The notes under the pieces were generated by a model. It saw only the letters and a list, made by a program, of their open reading frames with translations, had not been told where the DNA came from and did not search any database. Below, in pieces: positions 1-8,869 of a DNA stretch of 64,000 nucleotides. The DNA is taken from positions 248,001 to 312,000 of the forward strand of contig NZ_FMHV01000002.1 of assembly GCF_900091465.1 (NCBI RefSeq). Reading direction: 5' to 3'. Numbering within the stretch: the first letter of the stretch is position 1; every line of letters begins with the position of its first letter. Position numbers and translations under genes: made by a program. Source of the DNA: Micromonospora rhizosphaerae. Its GTDB lineage: Bacteria; Actinomycetota; Actinomycetes; Mycobacteriales; Micromonosporaceae.

Positions 1-756
1 GAGGTGCTGGTGCACCCGTCGGTCCGGCGCACCGGGCTCGGCCGCACCCTGGTCAAGCTGGCGGCCCGCCGGATCCGGGACGAGGGCTTCCAGTCGATCG
101 GCGTCGAGGTGGTCGGCGACACCCCCGCCGTGGCCTTCTACGAGTCGCTCAGCTTCACCCGGGAGTACGTCGAGACCCGCAGCGTGCTCGACCTGGGCGC
201 GGTGGACTGGCCGACGCTGGCCGAGATGGCCACCGGCGTCGGCGCGGGCTACCACCTGGAGTTCTGCCCGGGCGGCCCGCCGGACGACCTGATCGAGGCG
301 TACGCGCGGGCGAAGGCGGCGATGCGCGACGTCGAGGACGGCGAGTTGCGCCCCAGCTCGTACGACCCGCAGCGGCTCCGGGACAGCCTGGACACGCTGC
401 ATCGGCGCGGCATGAAGCCCTACATCGTGCTCGCCCGGCACGAGCAGACCGGGGAGGTGGCCGGGCTGACCGAGGTGGTGGTGCCGGCCCAGCACCCCAC
501 CCGGGCCGACCAGTACGACACGATCGTGGTGCAGGACCACCGGGGTTACGGCATCGACCGGGCGATCAAGGCCCGGATGCTGCTGGAGCTGCGCTCGGCC
601 GAGCCGGAGCTGGTCGAGGTGCAGACCTGGAACGCCCAGGCCAACGAGGCGATGCTGAAGGTCAATGCCGAGTTGGGCTACCGCCCCGACCGGGACTGGT
701 GCGAGTACAGCGTGGACGTCGCCGAGCTGGTGCATCGACTGGACACTGCGCGGTGA
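1..756 (+). CDS. Tandem GNAT-family acetyltransferase, 5' end outside window
   Basis: The reading frame is open from base 1, so the start codon lies upstream; 251 residues are visible. The first residues hold an acetyl-CoA binding loop (VRRTGLGRTL), followed by a classic motif in which the protein ends a first GNAT fold (AVAFYESLSF). A second, weaker GNAT-like half follows, with DHRGYGIDRAIK near residue 180 and a closing LGYRPDRDW. This double layout is common in actinobacterial acetyltransferases, including mycothiol synthase relatives, but the substrate cannot be inferred. A second double-GNAT gene lies at 62650-63543. Family call is firm, function unknown. Confidence 0.85.
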   Translation, partial: EVLVHPSVRRTGLGRTLVKLAARRIRDEGFQSIGVEVVGDTPAVAFYESLSFTREYVETRSVLDLGAVDWPTLAEMATGVGAGYHLEFCPGGPPDDLIEAYARAKAAMRDVEDGELRPSSYDPQRLRDSLDTLHRRGMKPYIVLARHEQTGEVAGLTEVVVPAQHPTRADQYDTIVVQDHRGYGIDRAIKARMLLELRSAEPELVEVQTWNAQANEAMLKVNAELGYRPDRDWCEYSVDVAELVHRLDTAR

Positions 757-818
757 CCGGAAGTTCACCATACGGACTGCCGGGGGGATGGACGGGGCAG
801 CGGAACGGCCCTTAACGT
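752..818 (+). promoter_or_regulatory. Putative promoter and PHO-box-like repeat upstream of the secreted nuclease
   Basis: Two 11-nt units in direct repeat, GGTGACCGGAA (752-762) and GTTCACCATAC (763-773), resemble the GTTCACC-type units bound by actinobacterial PhoP/RegX3. They precede a possible -35 TGGACG (789-794), an 18-nt spacer and a -10 TAACGT (813-818). The first unit matches weakly and overlaps the preceding stop codon. Regulation by phosphate is inference: extracellular nucleases are often phosphate-scavenging genes. Confidence 0.3.
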
Positions 819-852
819 GCGTTTGTTCCCGTCCACCCATCGTGGAGGCTTA

Positions 853-3800
853 ATGCGCCCGCGCCGCCCCCTTGCCGCGCTCGCGACCGCCGCCGCCGTC
901 TCCGCCACGGCCATCGGCGTCGCGCCGACCGCGGCCAGCGCCGCGCCCACCGACCTGTTCATCTCCGAGTACGTCGAGGGCTCGTCCAACAACAAGGCGA
1001 TCGAGCTCTACAACGGCACCGGCGCCGCGGTCGACCTGACCGCCGGCAACTACCAGCTCAAGATCCACTTCAACGGTGCCGCCACCTCGACCAACATCGC
1101 CCTGAAAGGCACCGTCGCCGCCGGTGACGTCTTCGTCTTCGCAGCCGCGTCGGCCGCGTCCGCGATCCTCGCCCAGGCGGACCAGACGTACGGCTCCTCG
1201 CTGTTCAACGGCAACGACGCGATCGTGCTGACCAAGGGCGGTACCGTGCTCGACTCGATCGGCCAGGTCGGCTTCGACCCGGGCACCGAGTGGGGCAGCG
1301 GCCTCACCAGCACCGCCGACAACACCCTGCGTCGGCTGCCCTCGGTCACCGCCGGGGACACCGACGCGTCCAACGCCTTCGACCCGGCCGCCCAGTGGGT
1401 CGGCTTCGCGGTCGACACCTTCGACGGCCTCGGCGCGCACGCCCTCGACAACGGCGGCCCGGTCGACCAGCCGGCGACGCTGACCTGCGGCGGCCCGCTG
1501 GCCGTCGAGGCGGGCGCGACCGCGACCCGCGAGGTGACCGCCACCGACGCGGACGACACGATCACCGACCTCGCGGTCACCGCGGTGAGCCCCGCGCCGG
1601 CGACCGGCTCGATCAGCCGTACCGCCTTCAGCCCGGCCACCGGCGTCGGTGGCACCGCCACCGCCACGGTGACCGCCACCGGCCTCCCGGTCGGCTCGTA
1701 CGCGGTCACCCTCACCTCGACCGACGCCGACGGCGGCACCGCGAGCTGCACGCTGACCGTGCAGGTCACCACCGTGCTGTCGGTGGGCCAGGTGCAGGGC
1801 CGCACCGGCGATGACGAGAACGGTCGCACCGACCGGTCGCCGCTCGCCCCGACCAGCGGCAACGGCACCAGCTCCACCCTGTACGACGTGCGCGGCGTGA
1901 TCACGCAGAAGTCGCTCACCCTCTCCTCGGCCGGCGCCCGGCAGCACGGCTTCTACGTGCAGAGCCGCAAGGGCACCGAGGACGGCGACCCGCTGAGCTC
2001 GGACGGCATCTTCGTCTTCATGGGCTCGTTCACCACGCTGATCGGCGGCTACGCGCCGACCGTCGGCGACGAGGTGGTGCTGCGCGGCCGGGTGTCCGAG
2101 TTCTTCAACCAGACCCAGCTCTCCAGCGCCTCGCTCGTGCGCAAGCTCGACTCCGGGCTGGACGTCGACACCGCCGTCCAGGTGGACAACGCGACGCCGC
2201 CGGCCGACGCGGCCACCGCCGACCGGTTCTGGGAGCGGCACGAGGGCGCCCGGCTGCGGGTCCGCGCTGGCAGCGGCGTGACCAGCCCCCGGGACGTCTT
2301 CGGCTCCACCGCCGACTCGGAGATCTGGGTGGTGGACCGGGAGGACCCGCTGATGCAGCGGACCGACCCGTACACCCGCCGGGTGTTCCGGGACTCGCAC
2401 CCGCTGGACGACGTTCCGGGCGAGCGGTTCGACAACGGCAACGGCCAGCGGATCCTGCTGGGCGGCGGCGGGGTCAAGGCCACCGAGGGTGACAGCGCCG
2501 CGCTGCTGCCCCCGGCCCGGACCTTCGACACGCTCACCGAGGACGCCCTCGGCGCCGTCTCGTACGGCTTCAGCAAGTACAGCGTCCAGCCGGAGCAGCT
2601 CACGCTGACCGGGGGCGCCGACCCGTCGGCGAACAACCCGCCGCAGCCGGCGAACCGCGACCAGGAGGTCGCGGTGGCGACCTTCAACGTGGAGAACCTG
2701 TACGACTACCGGGACGACCCCTTCGACGGCTGCGACTTCGCCGGCAACCTCGGCTGCATCGGGGTCGACCCGCCGTTCGACTACGTGCCGGCAGACGAGG
2801 CGGAGTACACCGCCCGGCTCGGCGCCGAGGCCCGGCAGATCGTCAACGACCTGCACAGCCCTGACCTGGTGATGGTGCAGGAGGCAGAGGACCAGGACAT
2901 CTGCTCGATCGCGGACGGCAAGCTGGTCTGCGGCGACACCAACGCCGACGGCGCGCCGGACACCATCCAGGAGTTGGCGCTCACCATCGCGGCCAACGGC
3001 GGCCCGGCCTACGCGGCGGCGTACGACCGCAACGGCGCGGACGCCCGCGGCATCACGTCGGCGTTCCTCTACCGCACCGACCGCCTGAAGCTGGCACAGC
3101 CGACCGCGGCCGACCCGGTGCTGGGCTCCGCCCCGACGGTGGAGTACCGCTCGGCGGGGCTGCCGTACAACCTCGATGTGCAGAACCCGAAGGCGCTCAA
3201 CGCGGTACTGCCGGCCGACGTCGACCGCACCACCGGGGTGGACGGCTCGAACGTCTACACCCGCGCCCCGCAGGTCGGCAAGTTCACCGTGGCGGCGACG
3301 CCCGGCTCGACCGAGCACTACACGCTCTGGGCGGTGAGCAACCACTACTCGTCCACCCCGGATGCGCGGGTCGGGCAGCGGCGCGAGCAGGCCGCGTACG
3401 GCGCGGCGCTGGTCAAGGCCATCGAGGCGAACGACCCGAACGCCCGGGTGATCTACGGCGGTGACCTGAACGTCTTCCCGCGCCCGGACGACCCGATCGC
3501 CACCGCCGCGAACCCGACCCCGTCGGACCAGCTCGGCCCGCTGTACGAGGCCGGGATGCACAACCTCTGGGACGACCTGGTCGCCGAGGTGCCCGTGGCG
3601 GCGTACTCGTACACCTTCCAGGGGCAGGCGCAGACGCTGGACAACCTCTTCGCCAACGACAAGCTCCACGGCGACCTGGTGCAGATGCGCTCGGCCCACA
3701 TCAACGCCGACTACCCGGCCGACGCGGAGGGCATCGGCGACCGCGGGGCCAGCGACCACGACCCGCAGGTGGCCCGGTTCCGCTCCCGCGCGTCGCTGAC

Positions 3801-4122
3801 CGTCGCGAACGCGTCGGTGGCCGAGGGCGACAAGGGCGACACCGCCCTGACGTTCAGGGTGACCGTGTCGCGCCCGCTCTCCGAGCCGGCGCAGATCTGC
3901 GCCGCCACCTACGGCACCACGGCCGCGGCCGGGTCAGACTACGACCCGTACGTCGGCTGCCGGACCCTGGCGGCGGGCCAGACGTCGATCGACTTCCCGG
4001 TGACCGTGCGCGGTGACCGGAAGGTCGAGGCGGACGAGCAGCTGACCCTGCTGGTGGCGGGCGCGCCAGGCCTGCGGCTGGCCGACCCGGTCGCGGTCGG
4101 CACCATCACCAACGACGACTGA
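853..4122 (+). CDS. Secreted ExeM/NucH-type endonuclease with lamin-tail and Calx-beta domains
   Basis: This 1089-residue protein should degrade extracellular nucleic acid. The start at 853 follows a GGAGG site. A signal peptide (residues 1 to about 31, ending ASA-AP) precedes a lamin-tail-like domain (ISEYVEGSSNNKAIELYNG). An Ig-like stretch and an OB-fold-type region (VRGVITQKSLTL, about 340-480) follow. The endonuclease/exonuclease/phosphatase domain spans about 605-970, with catalytic-type motifs VATFNVENLYDY, MVQEAED, YGGDLNVF and ASDHDPQV. A Calx-beta domain (about 979-1089, ASVAEGDKGD) ends the protein. No LPXTG or C-terminal membrane anchor is seen, so release into the medium is likely. 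A perfect hairpin follows the stop. Confidence 0.9.
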   Translation: MRPRRPLAALATAAAVSATAIGVAPTAASAAPTDLFISEYVEGSSNNKAIELYNGTGAAVDLTAGNYQLKIHFNGAATSTNIALKGTVAAGDVFVFAAASAASAILAQADQTYGSSLFNGNDAIVLTKGGTVLDSIGQVGFDPGTEWGSGLTSTADNTLRRLPSVTAGDTDASNAFDPAAQWVGFAVDTFDGLGAHALDNGGPVDQPATLTCGGPLAVEAGATATREVTATDADDTITDLAVTAVSPAPATGSISRTAFSPATGVGGTATATVTATGLPVGSYAVTLTSTDADGGTASCTLTVQVTTVLSVGQVQGRTGDDENGRTDRSPLAPTSGNGTSSTLYDVRGVITQKSLTLSSAGARQHGFYVQSRKGTEDGDPLSSDGIFVFMGSFTTLIGGYAPTVGDEVVLRGRVSEFFNQTQLSSASLVRKLDSGLDVDTAVQVDNATPPADAATADRFWERHEGARLRVRAGSGVTSPRDVFGSTADSEIWVVDREDPLMQRTDPYTRRVFRDSHPLDDVPGERFDNGNGQRILLGGGGVKATEGDSAALLPPARTFDTLTEDALGAVSYGFSKYSVQPEQLTLTGGADPSANNPPQPANRDQEVAVATFNVENLYDYRDDPFDGCDFAGNLGCIGVDPPFDYVPADEAEYTARLGAEARQIVNDLHSPDLVMVQEAEDQDICSIADGKLVCGDTNADGAPDTIQELALTIAANGGPAYAAAYDRNGADARGITSAFLYRTDRLKLAQPTAADPVLGSAPTVEYRSAGLPYNLDVQNPKALNAVLPADVDRTTGVDGSNVYTRAPQVGKFTVAATPGSTEHYTLWAVSNHYSSTPDARVGQRREQAAYGAALVKAIEANDPNARVIYGGDLNVFPRPDDPIATAANPTPSDQLGPLYEAGMHNLWDDLVAEVPVAAYSYTFQGQAQTLDNLFANDKLHGDLVQMRSAHINADYPADAEGIGDRGASDHDPQVARFRSRASLTVANASVAEGDKGDTALTFRVTVSRPLSEPAQICAATYGTTAAAGSDYDPYVGCRTLAAGQTSIDFPVTVRGDRKVEADEQLTLLVAGAPGLRLADPVAVGTITNDD

Positions 4123-4137
4123 CGGTCGTTCCTTGAG

Positions 4138-4180
4138 GCGGCCCGTCGTCCAGCTCACCGGCTGGACGGCGGGCCGTTTC
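4138..4180. terminator. Strong hairpin after the nuclease gene
   Basis: A 15-bp stem (4140-4154 with 4161-4175, one G-T pair, extendable by two outer pairs) with a 6-nt loop is followed by TTTC. It lies between the nuclease stop and the end of the minus-strand HTH remnant, so it could stop transcription in both directions. Confidence 0.8.
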
Positions 4181-4436
4181 AGTCCCAGACCCGCGGCTCC
4201 TTCGGGGGCGGCACGCCCCGGTACTTCGCCACCCGGACCTCCCACTGGCTGCGCCGGCGGCGTGCCTCCCGGCCCACGGTCGACGGCGCCACCTTGGCGA
4301 AGCGGGCCATCTGCCGCTGACCGAGCCCGGCGGTGCGGCGGGCCTGCCGGACCAGCCCGGCGAGCGGGAAGTGGCCGATGGTCGGGCCGGTCGGCGGTGG
4401 ATCGAGCGCGGAAGCCCGCAGGTCGGGGTGGCGCAC
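4179..4436 (-). pseudogene. Shrunken XRE-type HTH gene, probable internal deletion
   Basis: An 85-codon frame starting at GTG 4436 (or ATG 4475) encodes an XRE-like helix-turn-helix (LAGLVRQARRTAGLGQRQMA, then KVAPSTVGR). It runs straight into an Arg-rich tail (RRRSQWEVRVAKYRGVPPP). As I recall, actinobacterial regulators with this tail usually have about 70 or more residues between the HTH and the tail, so the middle seems lost while the frame is kept. No good ribosome site precedes either start, and the presumed 5' end overlaps degenerate tandem repeats. It could still be a small functional HTH protein. Confidence 0.45.
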
Positions 4437-4488
4437 CACGGGTCGCGGCGGCGCACCACGGTCGCGGCTGCGCATGACGGGTTGCGGC
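4431..4488. repeat. Degenerate 20-bp tandem repeat, about three copies
   Basis: Three successive 20-bp units begin at 4431, 4451 and about 4471, each built on a core like GCGCACCACGGGTCGCGGCG. The first two differ by few bases; the third is diverged. They overlap the presumed 5' end of the HTH remnant. Confidence 0.6.
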
Positions 4489-4537
4489 GGGGCAGAGCCG
4501 GCAGCCGCCGGACCACCGGAAGAATCAGCGTGCACGG

Positions 4538-5122
4538 ATGGAACAGGCGGCCGTCGTCGTGCGTGTAGATGACATGGGAAGCCAGCCGGCAGCGCCGGCC
4601 GATGCCAGGCAGGAGCTGCCGCGCCACCTCGCCGACTGGGAACGCGATCCGCCGGCCCTGCCGTTCGAGCAGTTCTACCGGGACCACGTGGACCGGATCC
4701 ATCGGGCGCTCGCGCTGGCCGTCGGGGACGTCGCCGTGGCGCGGGAGGCCGCTGACGAGGCGATGGCCCGGGCATACGCGCGGTGGGACCGGGTGCGGCG
4801 CCTCGACAACCCGGCCGGGTGGGTGTTCCGGGTCGGGCTGAACTGGGCCACCTCCTGGTGGCGGAAGGTCCGCCGGGAGCGGCCACCGGCCGACGAGTGG
4901 CAGGCGCCGATGGCGCCGGGCCCCGATCCGGCCGGCCTGGCCGCCCGGTCGGCGCTGGACCGGCTGCCGGCCGGCCAGCGGACCGTGATCGTCTGCCGGG
5001 TCCTGCTGGACCTCTCCACCGCCGAGACCGCCGCGGTGCTCAATTTGACCGAGGGCACGGTTCGCAGCCGCCTCTCCCGTGGCCTGGCCGGGCTGCGCGT
5101 GGCGCTGGCCGAGAAGGAGTGA
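4538..5122 (+). CDS. SigE-family ECF RNA polymerase sigma factor
   Basis: A 194-residue group IV sigma factor. Region 2 (about residues 45-110) carries FEQFYRDHVDRIHRALALAV and the DNA-melting motif NPAGWVFRVGLNW. Region 4 (about 140-190) carries RLPAGQRTVIV and the helix-turn-helix STAETAAVLNLTEGTVRSRL. Start choice is uncertain: ATG 4538, GTG 4559 and ATG 4574 are all in frame and none has a strong ribosome site; the conserved part begins near residue 40. The next gene follows after 2 nt, so the two are co-transcribed and the partner may regulate this factor. Confidence 0.88.
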   Translation: MEQAAVVVRVDDMGSQPAAPADARQELPRHLADWERDPPALPFEQFYRDHVDRIHRALALAVGDVAVAREAADEAMARAYARWDRVRRLDNPAGWVFRVGLNWATSWWRKVRRERPPADEWQAPMAPGPDPAGLAARSALDRLPAGQRTVIVCRVLLDLSTAETAAVLNLTEGTVRSRLSRGLAGLRVALAEKE

Positions 5123-5124
5123 TC

Positions 5125-6294
5125 GTGGACGTCGTACCCGATGACCTGGCGGACCTGGTGCACCGGGCCGCGTGGGTGACCCCGCCGCACGCGGCGGACC
5201 TGGCGAACGTGCGCCGGCGGGCGCGCGCCCGGCGGCGCCGCCGGGCCGCAGCAGCCGCGGGCGGCCTGGTCGTACTGGTCGGGCTCGCCGGCGGGGCCGT
5301 GCCGCTGCTCGCCGGCAACGGCCGGGCACCCGCCCCGGTGTCGGCGCCGTCGGTCCCGCCGACCGGCACCGCCCCCACCACGCCGGCACCACCCCGCATG
5401 CCGGCGCAGCGGCTCATCATCGCCGGAGGCGGCGCCACTGCCCAGCCGCTGCGGGGCGGACCGGAGATCGGCCTGGTGGGCGGTGTCGCGGACGAGGTGA
5501 TGGCCAATGGCACGGTGGTCCGGCACCGGGTGCCCGCCGGGTGGGAAGGCACTGTGGCCCTGCCCGACGGGCGGCTGGTCGGCCTCAAGCTCACCGATCT
5601 CATGCCCGGTGTGCAGCGCAGGGACGGCCCGAACGTGGCGGGCCTGTCGATCAGGCTCATGGTGCTGGGCGCGGACGACCGAGTCGAACTCAGCCGGGAG
5701 GTCCGGGTCAAGGGACAGGCCCTCAAGCTGGTGGGCGCCGACGCACGGTACGCCTACCTGGTGCGGGACGGCATCGGCCTGGTGGGCCACGAGCTGAGCA
5801 CGGGCCGGGAGAGGACCCTGATCCGGGTCACGACGAAGGTCGACGGCGAACTGCCCTTCGGCGGCGCCGACGTGGCGGCGGGCCGGGTGGTGTCGGTGAC
5901 CGGCCCGCCCGACATGACCCGCTGCCGGCTCGACGTGCGCCGGCTGGCCGGCGGGACCCGGCTGTCCCGCCCCACCGTGGCCGGGGAGTGTGCGTCGTCG
6001 ATCCGGCTCTCCCCGGACGGCAGCCTCGTCGCGGTCCCCTACCGCCGCCCGAGTGGCCGGCGGGCCCTGGAGTACCGAGTGGCGATCCTGGACACCGCGA
6101 CCGGACAGCGCCGGGCCGACCAGCGCGTCGGGACGGCCGATGTCGTCTACGGCCTCACGGACAGCGGGACCTGGGGCACCGCCTGGGTCGACGACACGAC
6201 GGTCCGGGTGGTCTGGGCGCAGCTACCCGAGCCGCCCCGCAAGGTCTACCCGGTGTCCGAGGTTGCCCGGGTGGTAACCGTCAGCCTTCAGTAG
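5125..6294 (+). CDS. Membrane-anchored protein paired with the SigE-family sigma factor
   Basis: A 389-residue protein whose GTG start sits 4 nt after an AAGGAG site inside the sigma gene's end. About 35 cytoplasmic residues rich in Arg precede one transmembrane helix (about 42-62, [17 protein letters not shown]). A Pro/Ala/Thr linker and a large extracytoplasmic domain with repeated beta-type segments follow (for example [17 protein letters not shown], reminiscent of a beta-propeller blade). No recognisable zinc anti-sigma motif (HxxxCxxC) is present. Position and topology suggest a sigma-factor regulator, but this is inference. The gene overlaps hemB tail to tail by 7 bp. Confidence 0.7.
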   Translation: MDVVPDDLADLVHRAAWVTPPHAADLANVRRRARARRRRRAAAAAGGLVVLVGLAGGAVPLLAGNGRAPAPVSAPSVPPTGTAPTTPAPPRMPAQRLIIAGGGATAQPLRGGPEIGLVGGVADEVMANGTVVRHRVPAGWEGTVALPDGRLVGLKLTDLMPGVQRRDGPNVAGLSIRLMVLGADDRVELSREVRVKGQALKLVGADARYAYLVRDGIGLVGHELSTGRERTLIRVTTKVDGELPFGGADVAAGRVVSVTGPPDMTRCRLDVRRLAGGTRLSRPTVAGECASSIRLSPDGSLVAVPYRRPSGRRALEYRVAILDTATGQRRADQRVGTADVVYGLTDSGTWGTAWVDDTTVRVVWAQLPEPPRKVYPVSEVARVVTVSLQ

Positions 6295-7271
6295 CGCTCG
6301 CGGAGCAACTGGGCGGCCTCGACCGCCCAGTAGGTGAGGATGATCTGCGCGCCGGCCCGACGGATCGAGGTGAGCGTCTCCAGCATCACCCGCTCCCGGT
6401 CGATCCAGCCGTTCGCGGCGGCCGCCTCGACCATCGCGTACTCGCCGGAGACCTGGTAGGCGGCGACCGGGACGTTCACCGCGGCCCGGACCGCCGACAC
6501 CACGTCGAGGTAGGGCAGCGCCGGCTTGACCATCACCATGTCGGCGCCCTCAGCGACGTCCAGCTCGACCTCGCGCAGCGACTCGCGCAGGTTCGCCGGG
6601 TCCTGCTGGTAGGTGCGCCGGTCGCCGTCCAGGGCCGACTCCACCGCGTCGCGGAACGGGCCGTAGAAGGCCGAGGCGTACTTCACCGCGTACGCCAGCA
6701 CGGCCACGTCCTGGTGGCCGGCGGCGTCGAGAGCCCGGCGGACGACGCCGACCTGGCCGTCCATCATCCCGGACGGCCCGACCACGCCGACCCCGGCGGC
6801 GGCCTGGGCCACCGCCATCTCGGCGTACGCCCCGAGGGTGGCGTCGTTGTCCACGGCGCCGTCCGGGGTGAGCAGTCCGCAGTGCCCGTGCGAGGTGAAC
6901 TCGTCCAGGCAGAGGTCGCTCATCACCACGGTGGCGTCCCCCACCTCGGAGACCACGTCGCGGATCGCCAGGTTGAGGATGCCGTTCGGGTCGATGGCAC
7001 CGGAGCCGGTGGCGTCCCGCTCGGCCGGCACCCCGAAGAGCATGATCCCGCCGACCCCGGCCTGGACCGCCTCGACGGCGGCCTTGCGCAGCGAGTCCCG
7101 GGAGTGCTGGAGCACCCCCGGGAGCGACGCGATGGCCCGGGGCTCGGTCAGCCCCTCCTTGACGAACATCGGCACGACCAGCTCGGCCGGGTCGACGCGG
7201 GTCTCGGAGACCAGCCGCCGCACGGCCGCGTTGCGACGCAGCCGGCGGGGTCGGATCTCGGGGTACGGCAT
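6288..7271 (-). CDS. hemB: Delta-aminolevulinic acid dehydratase (porphobilinogen synthase)
   Basis: A 327-residue cytoplasmic enzyme condensing two 5-aminolevulinates to porphobilinogen. The two active-site lysines are visible at K197 ([17 protein letters not shown]) and K249 ([12 protein letters not shown]). The metal-site region reads [14 protein letters not shown]: Cys121 and Cys131 remain but the middle Cys is Asp123, a mix of zinc-type and magnesium-type ligands. A GGGAGG ribosome site precedes ATG 7271. It is the last gene of the rex-hemACDB operon, 17 nt after hemD. Its stop overlaps the convergent gene's stop region. Confidence 0.96.
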   Translation of the reverse strand: MPYPEIRPRRLRRNAAVRRLVSETRVDPAELVVPMFVKEGLTEPRAIASLPGVLQHSRDSLRKAAVEAVQAGVGGIMLFGVPAERDATGSGAIDPNGILNLAIRDVVSEVGDATVVMSDLCLDEFTSHGHCGLLTPDGAVDNDATLGAYAEMAVAQAAAGVGVVGPSGMMDGQVGVVRRALDAAGHQDVAVLAYAVKYASAFYGPFRDAVESALDGDRRTYQQDPANLRESLREVELDVAEGADMVMVKPALPYLDVVSAVRAAVNVPVAAYQVSGEYAMVEAAAANGWIDRERVMLETLTSIRRAGAQIILTYWAVEAAQLLRERY

Positions 7272-7288
7272 GGGGGCCTCCCTAGCGA

Positions 7289-8869
7289 CTACCGGAACCT
7301 CAGGGCGGTCGGCCCCTGCACCTTCGAACCACGGCGCTGCTTGGCCGGCATGGCGGCGAGCTTCTCGCGCAGCTCGACGGCGTAGGCGGCGAGCGCCTCC
7401 ACCAGGTCGGGCACCGAGGCGTGCGGCGGCTGCACGTCGACCCGCAGGCCGAACTCCGTCGCGGTCTCCGCCGTCTTGGGCCCGATCACAGCGACAACGG
7501 TACGCGCATGCGGCTTCCCGGCGATGCCGACCAGGTTCCGGACGGTGGAGGACGAGGTGAAGAGCACCGCGTCGAAGCCACCCGACTTGATCGCGTCCCG
7601 GATCTCGGCGGGCGGCGGCGCGGCCCGGACCGTCCGGTACGCAGTCACGTCGTCGACCTCCCAGCCGCGCTCGGTGAGCCCCGCGGCGAGGGTCTCGGTG
7701 GCGATGTCGGCGCGCGGCAGCAGCACCCGGCCCACCGGGTCGAGGACCTCGTCGTGCGGCGAGAACTCGGCCAGCAGCCCCTCCGAGGACTGCTCCCCGG
7801 ACGGCACCAGCTCCGGCTGGATGCCGAAGGCGCGGACCGCGTCGGCGGTGGCCTCGCCGATGCAGGCGATCTTGACGCCGCCGAAGTGCCGGGCGTCCAG
7901 GCCGTGCTCGGCGAACTTCTCCCAGACCGCGCGGACCGCGTTCACCGAGGTGAAGATCACCCAGGCGTACCGGCCGTCGACCAGGCCCTTGACCGCCCGC
8001 TCCATCTGGGCCGGGGTACGCGGCGGCTCGACCGCGATGGTCGGCACCTCGCACGGGATCGCCCCGTACGCGCGCAGCCGGGCGCTCATCGCGCCGGCCT
8101 GCTCCTTGGTCCGGGGCACGAGCACCTTCCAGCCGTAGAGCGGCCGGTTCTCCCACCAGCTCAGCTTGTCCCGCTGGCCGACGCCCTCGCCGACGGTGAG
8201 CACGACCCGGCCGGTGAAGCCGAGCGCCGCCGCGACGAAGGAGTCCACGGTCGACGTGGTGGTGTACTGCGTCTCGCCGGTGCCGTCGCCGGTCACCCCG
8301 ACGGGGGTCCCGCCGTCGACGCCGGCGGCCAGCAGGCCGTCCCGGATCGCCGCGAGGTCGCCGGCGTCCACGGCCAGCGCCAGCGAGCCCCGGGCGACGG
8401 CCGCGGCGAGCGCGTCGAAGTCCAGCGTGTTGACGTCCTCGACGTCGGCGACGGTGCGCACCCCCGGCAGCGGCACACCGGCGTAGGTGGCCACGCCCTC
8501 GGCCTGGCCGACACCCGGGATCACCTCGAAGCGCGCGGCGGTACGCGCCACCGCCTGCACCTCCTTGACCACCGACTCGTGGCCGAACGGGTCACCGGCG
8601 ACCAGGTGCACCGCGTTCAGCCCGGAGCGGGCCGCGGAGATCAGCACCTTCGCCACGTCCCCCGGTACGCCCTCGGCTGGGCTGAACTGGGCGTCGGACT
8701 TGGCCTGGGCGCGGACGGCGTCGAGCAGCGACTCGGGGATCCCCCGGTCGTACACCACCTGGTCGGCGTCGACCAGGGCGTCGTGCGCCCGGCGGGTCAG
8801 CAGGCCCGGGTCGCCGGGGCCGGCCCCGACGAACGCGATACGGCCTGCGGGCTTACGGGTGCGGGTCAT
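7289..8869 (-). CDS. hemD: SUMT-like / uroporphyrinogen-III synthase fusion protein
   Basis: A 526-residue fusion. Residues 1 to about 245 resemble uroporphyrinogen-III C-methyltransferase ([22 protein letters not shown]), but the usual GGDPFxxGR motif is only [11 protein letters not shown] and the later signature is diverged. Methyltransferase activity is therefore doubtful. Residues about 260-500 are HemD ([48 protein letters not shown]), which cyclises hydroxymethylbilane to uroporphyrinogen III. This fusion is standard in actinobacteria. Its ATG overlaps the hemC stop by 4 bp (ATGA), indicating translational coupling. Confidence 0.93.
   Translation of the reverse strand: MTRTRKPAGRIAFVGAGPGDPGLLTRRAHDALVDADQVVYDRGIPESLLDAVRAQAKSDAQFSPAEGVPGDVAKVLISAARSGLNAVHLVAGDPFGHESVVKEVQAVARTAARFEVIPGVGQAEGVATYAGVPLPGVRTVADVEDVNTLDFDALAAAVARGSLALAVDAGDLAAIRDGLLAAGVDGGTPVGVTGDGTGETQYTTTSTVDSFVAAALGFTGRVVLTVGEGVGQRDKLSWWENRPLYGWKVLVPRTKEQAGAMSARLRAYGAIPCEVPTIAVEPPRTPAQMERAVKGLVDGRYAWVIFTSVNAVRAVWEKFAEHGLDARHFGGVKIACIGEATADAVRAFGIQPELVPSGEQSSEGLLAEFSPHDEVLDPVGRVLLPRADIATETLAAGLTERGWEVDDVTAYRTVRAAPPPAEIRDAIKSGGFDAVLFTSSSTVRNLVGIAGKPHARTVVAVIGPKTAETATEFGLRVDVQPPHASVPDLVEALAAYAVELREKLAAMPAKQRRGSKVQGPTALRFR

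Noticed and set aside
850..3759. A 969-codon open frame antisense to the secreted nuclease
   Set aside because: It is rich in Arg, Gly and Val with no domain and arises from high GC third positions of the sense gene, which has a signal peptide and clear motifs.
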